A stretch of 40,666 nucleotides of DNA, from the NCBI GenBank assembly GCA_016185755.1, contig JACPMX010000009.1:1-40666 (forward strand), read 5' to 3'. Positions 32,435 through 39,895 of this stretch are shown in pieces. Numbering within the stretch: the stretch's first letter is position 1; the number at the start of each line of letters is the position of its first letter. The DNA comes from Candidatus Woesearchaeota archaeon (GTDB taxonomy: Archaea > Nanobdellota > Nanobdellia > Woesearchaeales > GW2011-AR4). Below the pieces are notes generated by a model, which saw only the letters and a program-made list of their open reading frames with translations, was not told where the DNA came from and searched no databases. The position numbers were made by a program, and so were the translations under genes.

Positions 32435-32736
32435 TTTTTCTTGATTTTTCCCATAATTAGTCCGATTAAAGCTCCGAAGAGAGTAAATTGAATGATAGAC
32501 AATATTGATATAAACGCCAACAAACTGTTACAGAACCAACACTCAAATGCAATATCTCCTATTTCTCTAGGAAAATATAGAATTAAATCATTTAAAGGAG
32601 CAAATATTTCCTTATGTGTAATTAATAATAAGGTACTAAATAAATAGATTATATAGATAATTCCTATAAGTAACCCAATTGTTGCACCTTTCTGCCAATA
32701 TTTTAATTCCTTCCAAAATTGCTTTATCTTTTTCAT
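32431..32736 (-). CDS. Small membrane protein inserted in carA-carB operon
   Basis: This 101-residue protein has three hydrophobic segments (GATIGLLIGIIYIIYLFSTLLLI, then FECWFCNSLLAFISILSII and FTLFGALIGLIMG) with basic ends. It overlaps carA by 4 nt at the start and the LAGLIDADG gene by 4 nt at the end. It is more A/T-rich than carA. No family is recognised. It appears to have entered the carA-carB gap together with the endonuclease gene. Confidence 0.6.
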   Translation of the reverse strand: MKKIKQFWKELKYWQKGATIGLLIGIIYIIYLFSTLLLITHKEIFAPLNDLILYFPREIGDIAFECWFCNSLLAFISILSIIQFTLFGALIGLIMGKIKKK

Positions 32737-33809
32737 TTCATCATCTTCACAAACTCATCAAACAAAAATTCAGTGTCGACAGGGCCTGGAGTGCTTTCTG
32801 GATGGAATTGCACGCTGAAGAATGGCTTTGTCTTGTGCCTGATGCCTTCATTTGTTCCGTCATTCGCGTTTATGAAAAATTCCTCCCAGTTTTCATCCAA
32901 AGATTTCATGTCAACAGCAAAACCGTGATTTTGGGTTGTGATGAAGCATCTTTTTGTATTTGCAAGGGTGCATGGCTGGTTCTGGGAGCGGTGCCCGTAT
33001 TTGAGCTTGTAAGTGTCTCCTCCTGCGGCAAGAGCCAGAAGCTGGTTTCCCAGGCATATCCCAAAAGTTGGAATTCCATGCTTTAATGCCCTTCCTATGT
33101 TGTAAATCGTTTCTTTGCACATTTTTGGGTCGCCCGGGCCGTTGGAAACAACAAGGCCGTCAAAGAATTGCTGCAGAAAATCATAATCATAAGGGACTCT
33201 TACAACAGTCAGGTTTCTTTTGATTAAATTGCGTATAATATTATTCTTGATTCCGCAATCAACAACAACAATTTTTTTCTGGTTCAGTTTTTCATTGTAT
33301 ATCATAGGTTCCTTTATCGTTACTTGCTTAACCAAATCAACAGCATTTGGATCATAAAGATTTATGTCTTCATTATCAAAAACAATCTTTCCGAGCATTG
33401 CGCCCTTTTCCCTCAAAGTTTTTGTCAGCTTTCTCGTGTCGATGCCGTAAACTGCGGGAATTTTTTCCTCTTTCAGCCAGTCTGCAAGGCTTCTTTTTGC
33501 ATTCCAGTGGGAATATTCAAAAGAATAGTCGGAAATTATCAAGGCTTGGACTTGTATATTATCAGATTCAAAATTTTTTAGGATGTTATTCTCAATTTCC
33601 TTTCCCGGAACGCCGTAGTTCCCTATCAAAGGATAAGTAAGGGCAAGTATCTGGCCTTTATAGCTTGGGTCAGTCAGGGATTCCGGATAGCCTACCATGC
33701 CTGTGCTGAAAACCACTTCGCCTGAAACAGAGTGCTCAGCGCCAAAAGAAAAGCCTCTGAACTCATCGCCGTTTTCAAGAATAAGCTTTGCTTCCTTAAA
33801 TCCATCCAT
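32733..33809 (-). CDS. carA: Carbamoyl phosphate synthase small subunit (glutaminase), CAD-like
   Basis: The glutamine amidotransferase subunit supplies ammonia to CarB. The N-terminal domain is followed by a class I GATase domain with nucleophile Cys in FGICLGNQLLAL and His/Glu in QFHPESTPGP. The stretch EVVFSTGMVGYPESLTDPSY, then LTYPLIGNYG, strongly resembles the eukaryotic CAD amidotransferase. ATG 33809 (MDGFKEAKLIL) is chosen over 33836 because a TATA-like CCTTTATTAATG (33834-33845) gives a near-leaderless start. It heads the unit carA, membrane gene, LAGLIDADG gene, carB. Confidence 0.95.
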   Translation of the reverse strand: MDGFKEAKLILENGDEFRGFSFGAEHSVSGEVVFSTGMVGYPESLTDPSYKGQILALTYPLIGNYGVPGKEIENNILKNFESDNIQVQALIISDYSFEYSHWNAKRSLADWLKEEKIPAVYGIDTRKLTKTLREKGAMLGKIVFDNEDINLYDPNAVDLVKQVTIKEPMIYNEKLNQKKIVVVDCGIKNNIIRNLIKRNLTVVRVPYDYDFLQQFFDGLVVSNGPGDPKMCKETIYNIGRALKHGIPTFGICLGNQLLALAAGGDTYKLKYGHRSQNQPCTLANTKRCFITTQNHGFAVDMKSLDENWEEFFINANDGTNEGIRHKTKPFFSVQFHPESTPGPVDTEFLFDEFVKMMK

Positions 33810-33862
33810 TAAAAAAAGGGTATAAACCGGACACATTAATAAAGGTTTTGGTCAGCGGAAAT

Positions 33863-34390
33863 TTATTTTTTGAAATGCGACGGCTGGGCTGCCATATATG
33901 ATGTCGCCTTTTGCTTTTCTTCCGGAGTATGATTGACAAAATAACCATTGTAATTTATCCCGTCCACTGCCGTGAAGGGTGCTGTGTCATCAGTTATTCC
34001 CCTATATAAGTTTCTAGCAGGCATTCTGTCCGGCTTTGAGCGCCAGTTGAGTTTTGGATAATACTTCAACAGTTCTGCCATAATATCTTTTCCAATGCCT
34101 TGGCTTTTGTAAGCAGAGGCTACAGCCAGCGTGACCAAATGGGGAGGCATGCCTTCTGCAGGGTTTTCTATCACCACAGCGGCCCCGACCATCCCATTGC
34201 CCGGCTCATGCACGAAATAAACCTGCGCATTGTTTTGGATTAAATAAGGGAAGTAATCATCTGATACTGCTACGCCAAAAGAATCACGGACAATCCCTTC
34301 AAGGCCTTTTCCTGTCGCTTCATCTGCCTGGGCCGGCTCCAAAAATCGCAAACTCCTGCTTTCCAAAACTGCTTCGCCTGCCATCCGCAT
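33863..34390 (-). CDS. GNAT acetyltransferase, possibly NAT-domain (N-acetylglutamate synthase-like)
   Basis: With ATG 34390 (MRMAGEAVLESRSL) the protein has 175 residues. The acetyl-CoA-binding segment is HLVTLAVASAYKSQGIGKDIMAELL, with the QGIG pyrophosphate loop. KLNWRSKPDRMPARNLYRG resembles the WRS...NPINPWY region of the NAT domain in eukaryotic-type N-acetylglutamate synthases. It lies next to carA. NAGS supplies the activator of animal CPS1, so the neighbourhood is suggestive, but the NAGS assignment is tentative. A generic GNAT is the safe call. Confidence 0.65.
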   Translation of the reverse strand: MRMAGEAVLESRSLRFLEPAQADEATGKGLEGIVRDSFGVAVSDDYFPYLIQNNAQVYFVHEPGNGMVGAAVVIENPAEGMPPHLVTLAVASAYKSQGIGKDIMAELLKYYPKLNWRSKPDRMPARNLYRGITDDTAPFTAVDGINYNGYFVNHTPEEKQKATSYMAAQPSHFKK

Positions 34391-34465
34391 AACAAAAAAA
34401 TCCTGATTTTTAAGCCTGATGCCCGGCCCAAAACAAAAATAAACAAAAATGTCTAAAACAAAACA

Positions 34466-34473
34466 TTTATAAG
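34466..34473 (+). promoter_or_regulatory. TATA box of ACT-domain gene
   Basis: TTTATAAG is centred 26 nt upstream of ATG 34496, predicting a leaderless transcript. Confidence 0.6.
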
Positions 34474-34495
34474 CAAAAGGCTGTTTAAGCGTGTT

Positions 34496-35128
34496 ATGAG
34501 CATAACAAAATCGGCAGAAAGCTACATTCTTGAGCACCCTTCAATAAAGGACTGCCTGAAAAGCGGGCTGATAAATTACTCATCACTATCCAGGCGAATA
34601 GCTTCTGACTTAAGCCTGAGCGTAAAGAAAGATTTTGATGCGATATTGATTGCATGCCGCCGCCTGAAAAGAAAATTAAAGAGCGAAGAAATCCACGAAA
34701 GCAAAATCCTGAAGATACTGGGGCAGAGCAAGATTGAGATAAAAAACAAGATAGCGGCTGTTGTTCTTGAAAAAGACATTTATTTCGGAAATCTCCTGAG
34801 CCTTGAAAAAGAGCTGAAGAAGAAAAACGAGATATTCAGGATAATCGAGAGCATCTCCGCGATAACGATAATAACTACAGAAGAGTTTGCGGACCTGGTC
34901 AAAAAATACTTCAAAAACAAAGTGATCCTTGAAAACAGGAGCCTTGCAGAAATCACCATAAAAAGCCCGAAGGAAATCGAGTCAACGCCCGGAACTTATG
35001 CCTACTTATGCTCTTTATTCGGGGAAAACAATATTAACATAGTTGAAACTTTGAGCTGCTATACAGACACTATATTTTTGGTGAAGGAGGAAGATGTCGG
35101 AAAGGCTATGGGGTTGCTTAGGTTTTGA
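34496..35128 (+). CDS. ACT-domain regulatory protein
   Basis: The 210 residues have an N-terminal winged-helix-like part (about 1-60, YSSLSRRIASDLSLSVKKDFDAILIACRRLKRKLKS). After a linker come two ACT-like units: about 90-140 (IFRIIESISAITIITTEEFADLV) and about 150-210 (ESTPGTYAYLCSLFGENNINIVETLSCYTDTIFLV), the latter matching aspartokinase-type ACT domains. ACT domains bind amino acids. It may be an amino-acid-responsive regulator. It is divergent from the acetyltransferase gene. Confidence 0.7.
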   Translation: MSITKSAESYILEHPSIKDCLKSGLINYSSLSRRIASDLSLSVKKDFDAILIACRRLKRKLKSEEIHESKILKILGQSKIEIKNKIAAVVLEKDIYFGNLLSLEKELKKKNEIFRIIESISAITIITTEEFADLVKKYFKNKVILENRSLAEITIKSPKEIESTPGTYAYLCSLFGENNINIVETLSCYTDTIFLVKEEDVGKAMGLLRF

Positions 35129-35129
35129 G

Positions 35130-35486
35130 CTAGTTTCTGACTTCTCTTAAGTATATCTTCCCATCAATATCGAACCTAAGACCAATATAGGGCTGCATTA
35201 TGCAAGGCAATCCCGGAGGAAGTTGTCCTATGTTTATTCTTCCCAACTGGTAATCTCTGGCTTCACAATTTCTTATTTTGGTTTCCGAAATAAATTTTTG
35301 GAATTTTTTAAGCACCTTATAAGTGTCCCCGTCAATTGCATTGCAGTCAATAATCGCATCTATTCTATTTGCTAGCTTTTCCGAATAAGTGGCTTCAACA
35401 GCTTCATCAAGAGGCAAATTCAGCTGCAAATTTTCAGCTTTAACACATTCGTTGAGGCAAACAAGACCCTCGAGAATTGCAGACAT
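35130..35486 (-). CDS. Unknown protein next to ribA
   Basis: This 118-residue soluble protein has an N-terminal helical part with two cysteines (GLVCLNECVKAEN) and a C-terminal beta-rich part (PGLPCIMQPYIGLRFDIDGKIYLREV). I do not recognise a family. Its ATG overlaps the ribA stop by 1 nt, so it is likely co-translated with ribA. It converges on the ACT gene with a 1-nt gap. Confidence 0.55.
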   Translation of the reverse strand: MSAILEGLVCLNECVKAENLQLNLPLDEAVEATYSEKLANRIDAIIDCNAIDGDTYKVLKKFQKFISETKIRNCEARDYQLGRINIGQLPPGLPCIMQPYIGLRFDIDGKIYLREVRN

Positions 35487-36091
35487 TATTTCACAACACC
35501 TTTCCTTTCCAGATAATGCCCCAGCTTCTCTCTTTTGGTGGAAAGGTATTTTTTATTCATTTTGTTGGGCTTTATGATTATTGGGACTCTTTCAGATATT
35601 TTAAGCCCGTATTTTTCAAGCCCTTCGATTTTCTTGGGGTTGTTGGTCAGCAATTTTATTGTGGAAAGCCCTAGATCTGCAAGTATCTGTGCTCCTATCG
35701 TGTAATCCCTTGCGTCTGCCCTGAAGCCAAGCCTGAGGTTGGCATCGACTGTATCCATTCCATGGTCCTGGAAATGGTATGCGGCTATTTTGTTCATCAA
35801 TCCTATGCCCCTGCCTTCCTGGGCCATGTACAAAAGAACGCCTCCTTTTTTTCCTATAACTTCAAGAGCTTTTTCCAGCTGGGGCCCGCAATCGCATCTT
35901 AGCGAGCCAAGCGCATCCCCTGTGAGGCATTCCGAATGAACCCTTACAAGAACATTTTTTTTGTTTTTGACATTGCCTCTTACAACAGCCAGATGCTGCC
36001 CTTTGTTGCAGTCTTCATAGCATACAACCTTAAAATTCCCGTATTTCGTCGGCAGGCTGGCTTCAACTGTCTTCCGTACAAGCTTTTTCAT
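35486..36091 (-). CDS. ribA: GTP cyclohydrolase II
   Basis: RibA opens the GTP ring in the first step of riboflavin synthesis. The zinc-binding cysteines are C55, C66 and C68 in SECLTGDALGSLRCDCG. Also present are the catalytic LLYMAQEGRGIGLMNKI and the GAQILADLG segment. The 201-residue length matches the stand-alone bacterial enzyme. Most archaea use GTP cyclohydrolase III for this step. The start is supported by a TATA-like GCTTAAATAAGC (36112-36123) about 26 nt upstream of ATG 36091. Confidence 0.95.
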   Translation of the reverse strand: MKKLVRKTVEASLPTKYGNFKVVCYEDCNKGQHLAVVRGNVKNKKNVLVRVHSECLTGDALGSLRCDCGPQLEKALEVIGKKGGVLLYMAQEGRGIGLMNKIAAYHFQDHGMDTVDANLRLGFRADARDYTIGAQILADLGLSTIKLLTNNPKKIEGLEKYGLKISERVPIIIKPNKMNKKYLSTKREKLGHYLERKGVVK

Positions 36092-36111
36092 GCGGCATGG
36101 TTATTCTGGCT

Positions 36112-36123
36112 GCTTATTTAAGC
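36112..36123 (-). promoter_or_regulatory. TATA box of ribA
   Basis: The minus strand reads GCTTAAATAAGC, about 26 nt upstream of the ribA ATG, consistent with a leaderless transcript. Confidence 0.5.
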
Positions 36124-36320
36124 TTTTCTCGGTGCGGGAAATATATTTCCATAGAAAGTTTACTGCTGCCCCCTTATATCCAATTAATAAGGCATATTTT
36201 CCCCATAAACTCATATCAAAAAGCAAAAATTCAATCTCTATATAGCCGTCTCTTTAAGTATATAATGGATATAGCTGCCAAAAGGCAAAATTTATATACA
36301 TAATATGCATTAGCATTTTT

Positions 36321-36497
36321 ATGGAAATAACAAAGCTGGTTCTTTTTGCAATTTACCTCGTGATAGCAGGTTATGTCCTGTACCTGCTGTTCTTCAAGAA
36401 AAACCCCTACCAAAAGGAATATGAAAGGATGTACAACGAGATACTGAATTCTGAGAAGTACAAGGTAAAGGGGCAGTGGTCCGACAGGGAAAGGTAG
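36321..36497 (+). CDS. Small single-span membrane protein (58 aa)
   Basis: The protein reads MEITKLVLFAIYLVIAGYVL, then YLLFFKKNPYQ and a charged tail ending KVKGQWSDRER. It has one N-terminal membrane span and a basic/acidic cytoplasmic or surface tail. TATA box TTTATATA (36291-36298) lies 26 nt upstream of the ATG, so the gene is probably real and leaderless. A 14-bp palindrome, GGAAATATATTTCC, sits further upstream at 36137-36150. No family is recognised. Confidence 0.6.
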   Translation: MEITKLVLFAIYLVIAGYVLYLLFFKKNPYQKEYERMYNEILNSEKYKVKGQWSDRER

Positions 36498-36575
36498 ATA
36501 TTTCTCAAACTTGATTATTTTTCAATTTTAAAATTAGACAATTGCATTGTCTGAGTTAAGATTTGTTACAAGGAA

Positions 36576-36722
36576 TTACCTATTTCTTACGTATAGAACT
36601 ATTCCTAGTAGGGTCACAATAATGCTTGCCCAAATCAATAGCCAAATAACCTTTAAAAGGCTTATAGTTCCTGAGACAAGTCCAAATACAATCATTACAA
36701 AGCCGATTTGCTTGATTTTCAT
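36576..36722 (-). CDS. Small hydrophobic protein (48 aa)
   Basis: It reads MKIKQIGFVMIVFGLVSGTI, then two further hydrophobic runs (LLKVIWLLIWASIIVTLLGIV) and the basic end YVRNR. GGAG precedes the ATG, and a TATA-like TTTAAATACT lies about 60 nt upstream. The opposite strand is open through the same region but reads as low-complexity, so the minus strand is preferred. The function is unknown. Confidence 0.5.
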   Translation of the reverse strand: MKIKQIGFVMIVFGLVSGTISLLKVIWLLIWASIIVTLLGIVLYVRNR

Positions 36723-36848
36723 TTTTATTCAACTCCAAAGACATATCCAGAAACAGGAAATATATAAATCTACACGAGAGTATTTAAACCAACTTCTTAT
36801 CAACTTTTTCTTAACATATATTTTCCAGAATATATCAAAACCAAAAGA

Positions 36849-36861
36849 TTTAAATATAAGG
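36849..36861 (+). promoter_or_regulatory. TATA box before candidate RNA
   Basis: The TATA-like TTTAAATATAAGG predicts a start near 36880, where no ORF begins. GTATACTAGT follows at 36875-36884 and again at 36904-36913 (29 bp apart); the first copy lies inside the 12-bp palindrome TATACTAGTATA (36876-36887). Confidence 0.5.
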
Positions 36862-36879
36862 AATATACAAAAAGGTATA

Positions 36880-37110
36880 CTAGTATATGCATACACAAAA
36901 AGCGTATACTAGTGGTCAAAAAAGAGCTTGGATGCAGGACTTAATCTTGCCATCGCTTGGAAGGCAAAGGAAACAATCTCAAGCCTTTGAAGAAGCATCT
37001 TTTTTGAAGTACGAGGCAGCGGCAAAGCAATGACACATGAGTGACTGAAAGCTTGCTTAATGCGAGCCAAAAGCCTACTTGTCAGTTTTGCCCCGTCCCC
37101 TCTTTAAGAA
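36880..37110 (+). ncRNA. Candidate structured RNA or long leader
   Basis: No coding frame is convincing over this stretch. It has pairing elements CTTGCC/GGCAAG-like near 36950-36965, GGCAAA...TTTGCC (about 37020 with 37085) enclosing TGAC/GTCA, and GCTTGC-TTAAT-GCGAGC (about 37050-37066). It follows a good TATA box. I tested it as a tRNA, SRP RNA and RNase P RNA by eye and found no match. It may be a new small RNA or the leader of the 37120 gene. Confidence 0.4.
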
Positions 37111-37119
37111 AAGGCAAAA

Positions 37120-37377
37120 ATGGAACAGGAACTTGAAACGTTCAGGGACAATGTCGATTCGTGGATAAAGCAGATTAGAAGGGAATTCTCCGATTTCTCA
37201 GACCTGCCTTCAATGGTAAGCGAGAATGCAGACAACATACAGCACAACTATGAGCTGATTTACGAGCTGAAGGACGAGATAGAAGAGCTAAAGCAGGAAA
37301 TAAACGCCCTGAAATTAATACAAATCATAAGCCTGAAGCAGAAAACCCAGAAGGCAGAAGAGCAGCCCCAAGCTTAG
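37120..37377 (+). CDS. Small coiled-coil protein
   Basis: This 85-residue acidic protein is predicted to be nearly all helix. The heptad region is about 40-68 (YELIYELKDEIEELKQEINALKL), after a Trp-containing N-terminal helix (FRDNVDSWIKQIRREF). No family is recognised. It follows the candidate structured RNA, which could be its leader. Confidence 0.6.
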   Translation: MEQELETFRDNVDSWIKQIRREFSDFSDLPSMVSENADNIQHNYELIYELKDEIEELKQEINALKLIQIISLKQKTQKAEEQPQA

Positions 37378-37633
37378 ATTTTTAGTATTTTTCTCTTAAT
37401 TTTTGATTCTTTTTATTTCTCAAATATTTTAATCTGTTCGCTTCGCTCACAATATCTTGTGCTCGGCTGCTCATTCCCTGCCAGTATTCGCAGCCTCGCC
37501 TATTTATTCATTAATTATTGAATAAATACGAGGCAAAAATTAGTGCTAATCAATTTTTGCCGAGTGTAACTTTTGTTGCGAAAGCAACGGATTAAGAATT
37601 TTGATGTTTGACTCCGGCAACCATTAAACATAA
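37378..37633. repeat. Convergent intergenic gap with several hairpins
   Basis: The gap lies between convergent genes and carries strong dyads. CCTCG plus TATTTATTCA (37494-37510) pair with TGAATAAATA plus CGAGG (37519-37533), with CC bulged. GGCAAAAATT (37532-37541) pairs with AATTTTTGCC (37552-37561). GTTGC-GAAA-GCAAC (37575-37588) has a GNRA-type loop. T-rich tracts at the left end could terminate the 37120 gene. The stems may be a bidirectional terminator or a degenerate palindromic repeat element. Confidence 0.5.
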
Positions 37634-37936
37634 TCAATCCATCTCACTGGTAACTTTGCTCAAGGCATTGTCAACTGCGGCCAAAAGGTTTCTTTCAGTA
37701 ACTTCGGATACGAACACCCTGCCGCCGTCCACCACCTTGGCGTGCACTTCGTATTTCTCGCTTTTCTCCCTTTGATGCACTTCCTTCAAAGTTATGTGGA
37801 CATTGTCAAGGTTCTTGGCCAAATGCCCGATTCTTTTGGCATGGGTGGCTATCATCTTGTTGAGGATAGCCATTGCAGAATCATCTATTGACTTGAAGCC
37901 TGACATGATTATTTTTTGGCCGGCGTTCTGTTTCAT
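37634..37936 (-). CDS. HPF/RaiA-like ribosome-associated protein
   Basis: With ATG 37936 (MKQNAGQKIIMSGF) the protein has 100 residues. It resembles hibernation-promoting factor / S30EA proteins: helix LNKMIATHAKRIGHLAKNLDNV, strand VHITLKEVHQ, strand KYEVHAKVVDGGRVFVSEV, and the final helix ERNLLAAVDNALSKVTSEM. A TATA-like stretch (37955-37968) is centred about 26 nt upstream, favouring this start over ATG 37945 or the longer frame. HPF binds the small subunit decoding site and parks ribosomes under stress. Confidence 0.65.
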   Translation of the reverse strand: MKQNAGQKIIMSGFKSIDDSAMAILNKMIATHAKRIGHLAKNLDNVHITLKEVHQREKSEKYEVHAKVVDGGRVFVSEVTERNLLAAVDNALSKVTSEMD

Positions 37937-38076
37937 TGGCTGCATTGGGATTCTCAAATATAAAAACCTTGTGATTATCGGATTATCCCAATATATGCGC
38001 ATGACCATATTATCCAAACATAACATATAAATTCATTTTAAGCTTTTCCTGGATAATCAGGCGCGCAGGCGGTTTT

Positions 38077-38343
38077 ATGATAAAAACATACAAGAGGTGG
38101 AATGTTTTCGAGAGGAAATTTTTCTGGCTTAATACAATGGCTATATGCATCCTTTTTCTTGCAGTTTTTTTTATGTCGCTTGACAGGCTGCTTGAGGCTC
38201 CTTATAAATTGGGAGTGATGACCGGGATGATTGCAGCATACGCATATTACAGGAGCATTCTCTGGAGGAGCCTTTCCAGGCTGGAAGCTGAATGGAAAGG
38301 GAGTGCAAGCCCGGAAATGAGCGCGATTCCCCTAAACCCTTAG
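38077..38343 (+). CDS. Small two-span membrane protein
   Basis: This 88-residue protein has hydrophobic segments at about 18-34 (NTMAICILFLAVFFMSL) and 44-60 (LGVMTGMIAAYAYYRSI) with a charged tail. It is read on the plus strand ahead of the phosphohexomutase, separated by about 150 nt that hold the latter's promoter. No family is recognised. Confidence 0.5.
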   Translation: MIKTYKRWNVFERKFFWLNTMAICILFLAVFFMSLDRLLEAPYKLGVMTGMIAAYAYYRSILWRSLSRLEAEWKGSASPEMSAIPLNP

Positions 38344-38463
38344 CGCAAGGCGGAATGTCCCAAATCAATTGCAGGAGAAGGCAAAATGATAAGAAGAAAT
38401 TGCAAAATAAGAATAAGGAACAGGATACATTTTTTCAGGTAAGCTTGCTTATGGCAGCAACAA

Positions 38464-38476
38464 GCTTTATAAATCC
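38464..38476 (+). promoter_or_regulatory. TATA box of phosphohexomutase gene
   Basis: GCTTTATAAATCC is centred about 25 nt upstream of ATG 38495, predicting a leaderless transcript. Confidence 0.6.
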
Positions 38477-38494
38477 AGTTTCCAAACCAGCAAT

Positions 38495-39895
38495 ATGCTT
38501 GTTGAATCATTTTCAGGTGTAAGGGGCATATACGGCAAAGACATCAATGAAAGCATTGCAGTCAAGTATGCATATTCATACCTTTCTTTTCTGAGAAGCA
38601 GGACAAAAAAAGCCATTCCTACGATAGTCATCGGAATGGATACAAGGCCTTCAGGCGCAAAAATAACCGATGCGCTCCTTGGAGTGCTTGACTGCAGCAT
38701 AATTGATGTAGGAATTGCGCCCACCCCTGCGATAGAATTTGCGGTGAGGCATTTCAATGCTGATGGCGGCATCATAATAACCGCTTCCCACAACGAGCCT
38801 TACTGGAATGGGTTCAAGTTTCTTGGCGGTGACGGCGCTGTGCTCAGCGCAAAAGACATGGAATTTGTGATAAGCAATGCAAAAAGGCTGGAAAATTTCC
38901 ATAAGATTCATGACCGGAAGATAGAAGAATGCAACAAGGAAGCCATTGAGGGCTACAGGAGCTTCATCCTAGGCATAGTGGGCAGGGGCAGCTTGGAAAA
39001 CATCAAGGGCTCAAAACAAAAGATTGTCATTGACCCAAACGGGGGGGCAGGGGCTATCGCCAAAAAGATAGCCGAGGGCATCGGTGTAAATGTCACTGCA
39101 GTCAACATGCAGTACGGGGAATTCAACAGGAAAGTGGAGCCTACGGAAGAATCAATGTTTTATTTGAAGAACATAATAGACGAGCATAATGCGGGCTTTG
39201 CAGCGGGCTTTGACTGCGACGCGGACAGGATTGCAATATTGCTTGACAACGGCAGGTTTCTGTCCGGCCATTGCATACTTGCATTGGCTGTTCAGGAAGT
39301 GCTTTCAAACACCCGGAATCCGGAAAGGCAGACCGTTGTTGTAAATGATGCGACATCAAACTTGGTGAGGGATGTTGTGCAGGGATTCGGAGCCAAAATA
39401 AAATATGTTGAGGCAGGGGAAACAAACGTCATTGAGGCAATGAAAGCATCAAAGGCGATAGTTGGGGGAGAAGGCTCAAGCGGGGGAGCGATAGTCTTCC
39501 CTTCAAGATGCAGGGACGGAATTCTTACAATGCTTATGCTGCTTTCCATATCAGCGAAAAAGCAAAAAAAGCTTTCTGGCATAGTTAAAGAGCTGCCAGA
39601 ATATTATACGTTGAGAAAGAATATCCCCTTTGACGGAACGAAGCACGGCAATATCAAAAAATCCCTGAAAGAGCATTATTCCGGAAAAGGCCTTGATGCA
39701 ATAGAGATGGGGGGAATGAAAGGAAGCCTCAAAATAATAACAGGCAGGAACTCTTTTGTATGGTTCAGGGCTTCAAAGACAGAAGGCGATGTCTTCAGGA
39801 TAATAGCTGACTCTGACAATGAGCAGGAAGCTGAAAAACTGATGGAGGAAGCTGTACAAGCTTTCAGCAAGGCAAATGCAGGCCAAAAAAATTGA
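38495..39895 (+). CDS. Phosphoglucosamine/phosphomannomutase family enzyme
   Basis: This alpha-D-phosphohexomutase has 466 residues. The phosphoserine loop is ITASHNEPYWNG (catalytic S98), the Mg2+ loop is DCDADR, and the sugar-binding loop is GGEGSSGG. A C-terminal phosphate-binding domain ends the protein (GRNSFVWFRASKTEGDVFRI). It interconverts 1- and 6-phosphates of mannose, glucose or glucosamine for glycan precursors. Substrate cannot be fixed from motifs alone; archaeal members are often GlmM or ManB. The next gene starts inside its last 20 nt. Confidence 0.93.
   Translation: MLVESFSGVRGIYGKDINESIAVKYAYSYLSFLRSRTKKAIPTIVIGMDTRPSGAKITDALLGVLDCSIIDVGIAPTPAIEFAVRHFNADGGIIITASHNEPYWNGFKFLGGDGAVLSAKDMEFVISNAKRLENFHKIHDRKIEECNKEAIEGYRSFILGIVGRGSLENIKGSKQKIVIDPNGGAGAIAKKIAEGIGVNVTAVNMQYGEFNRKVEPTEESMFYLKNIIDEHNAGFAAGFDCDADRIAILLDNGRFLSGHCILALAVQEVLSNTRNPERQTVVVNDATSNLVRDVVQGFGAKIKYVEAGETNVIEAMKASKAIVGGEGSSGGAIVFPSRCRDGILTMLMLLSISAKKQKKLSGIVKELPEYYTLRKNIPFDGTKHGNIKKSLKEHYSGKGLDAIEMGGMKGSLKIITGRNSFVWFRASKTEGDVFRIIADSDNEQEAEKLMEEAVQAFSKANAGQKN

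Noticed and set aside
36547-36912. Plus-strand open frame of 121 codons.
   Set aside because: Opposite to a better small membrane gene, runs through promoter-like A/T tracts and repeats, and has no ribosome binding site.
36904-37100. Possible tRNA-Leu(UAA) in the candidate RNA region (AGTGGTCAAA-like D loop and CTTAA).
   Set aside because: No 3' acceptor strand pairs with GCGTATA, the anticodon stem leaves a 5-nt loop, and no T arm is present.
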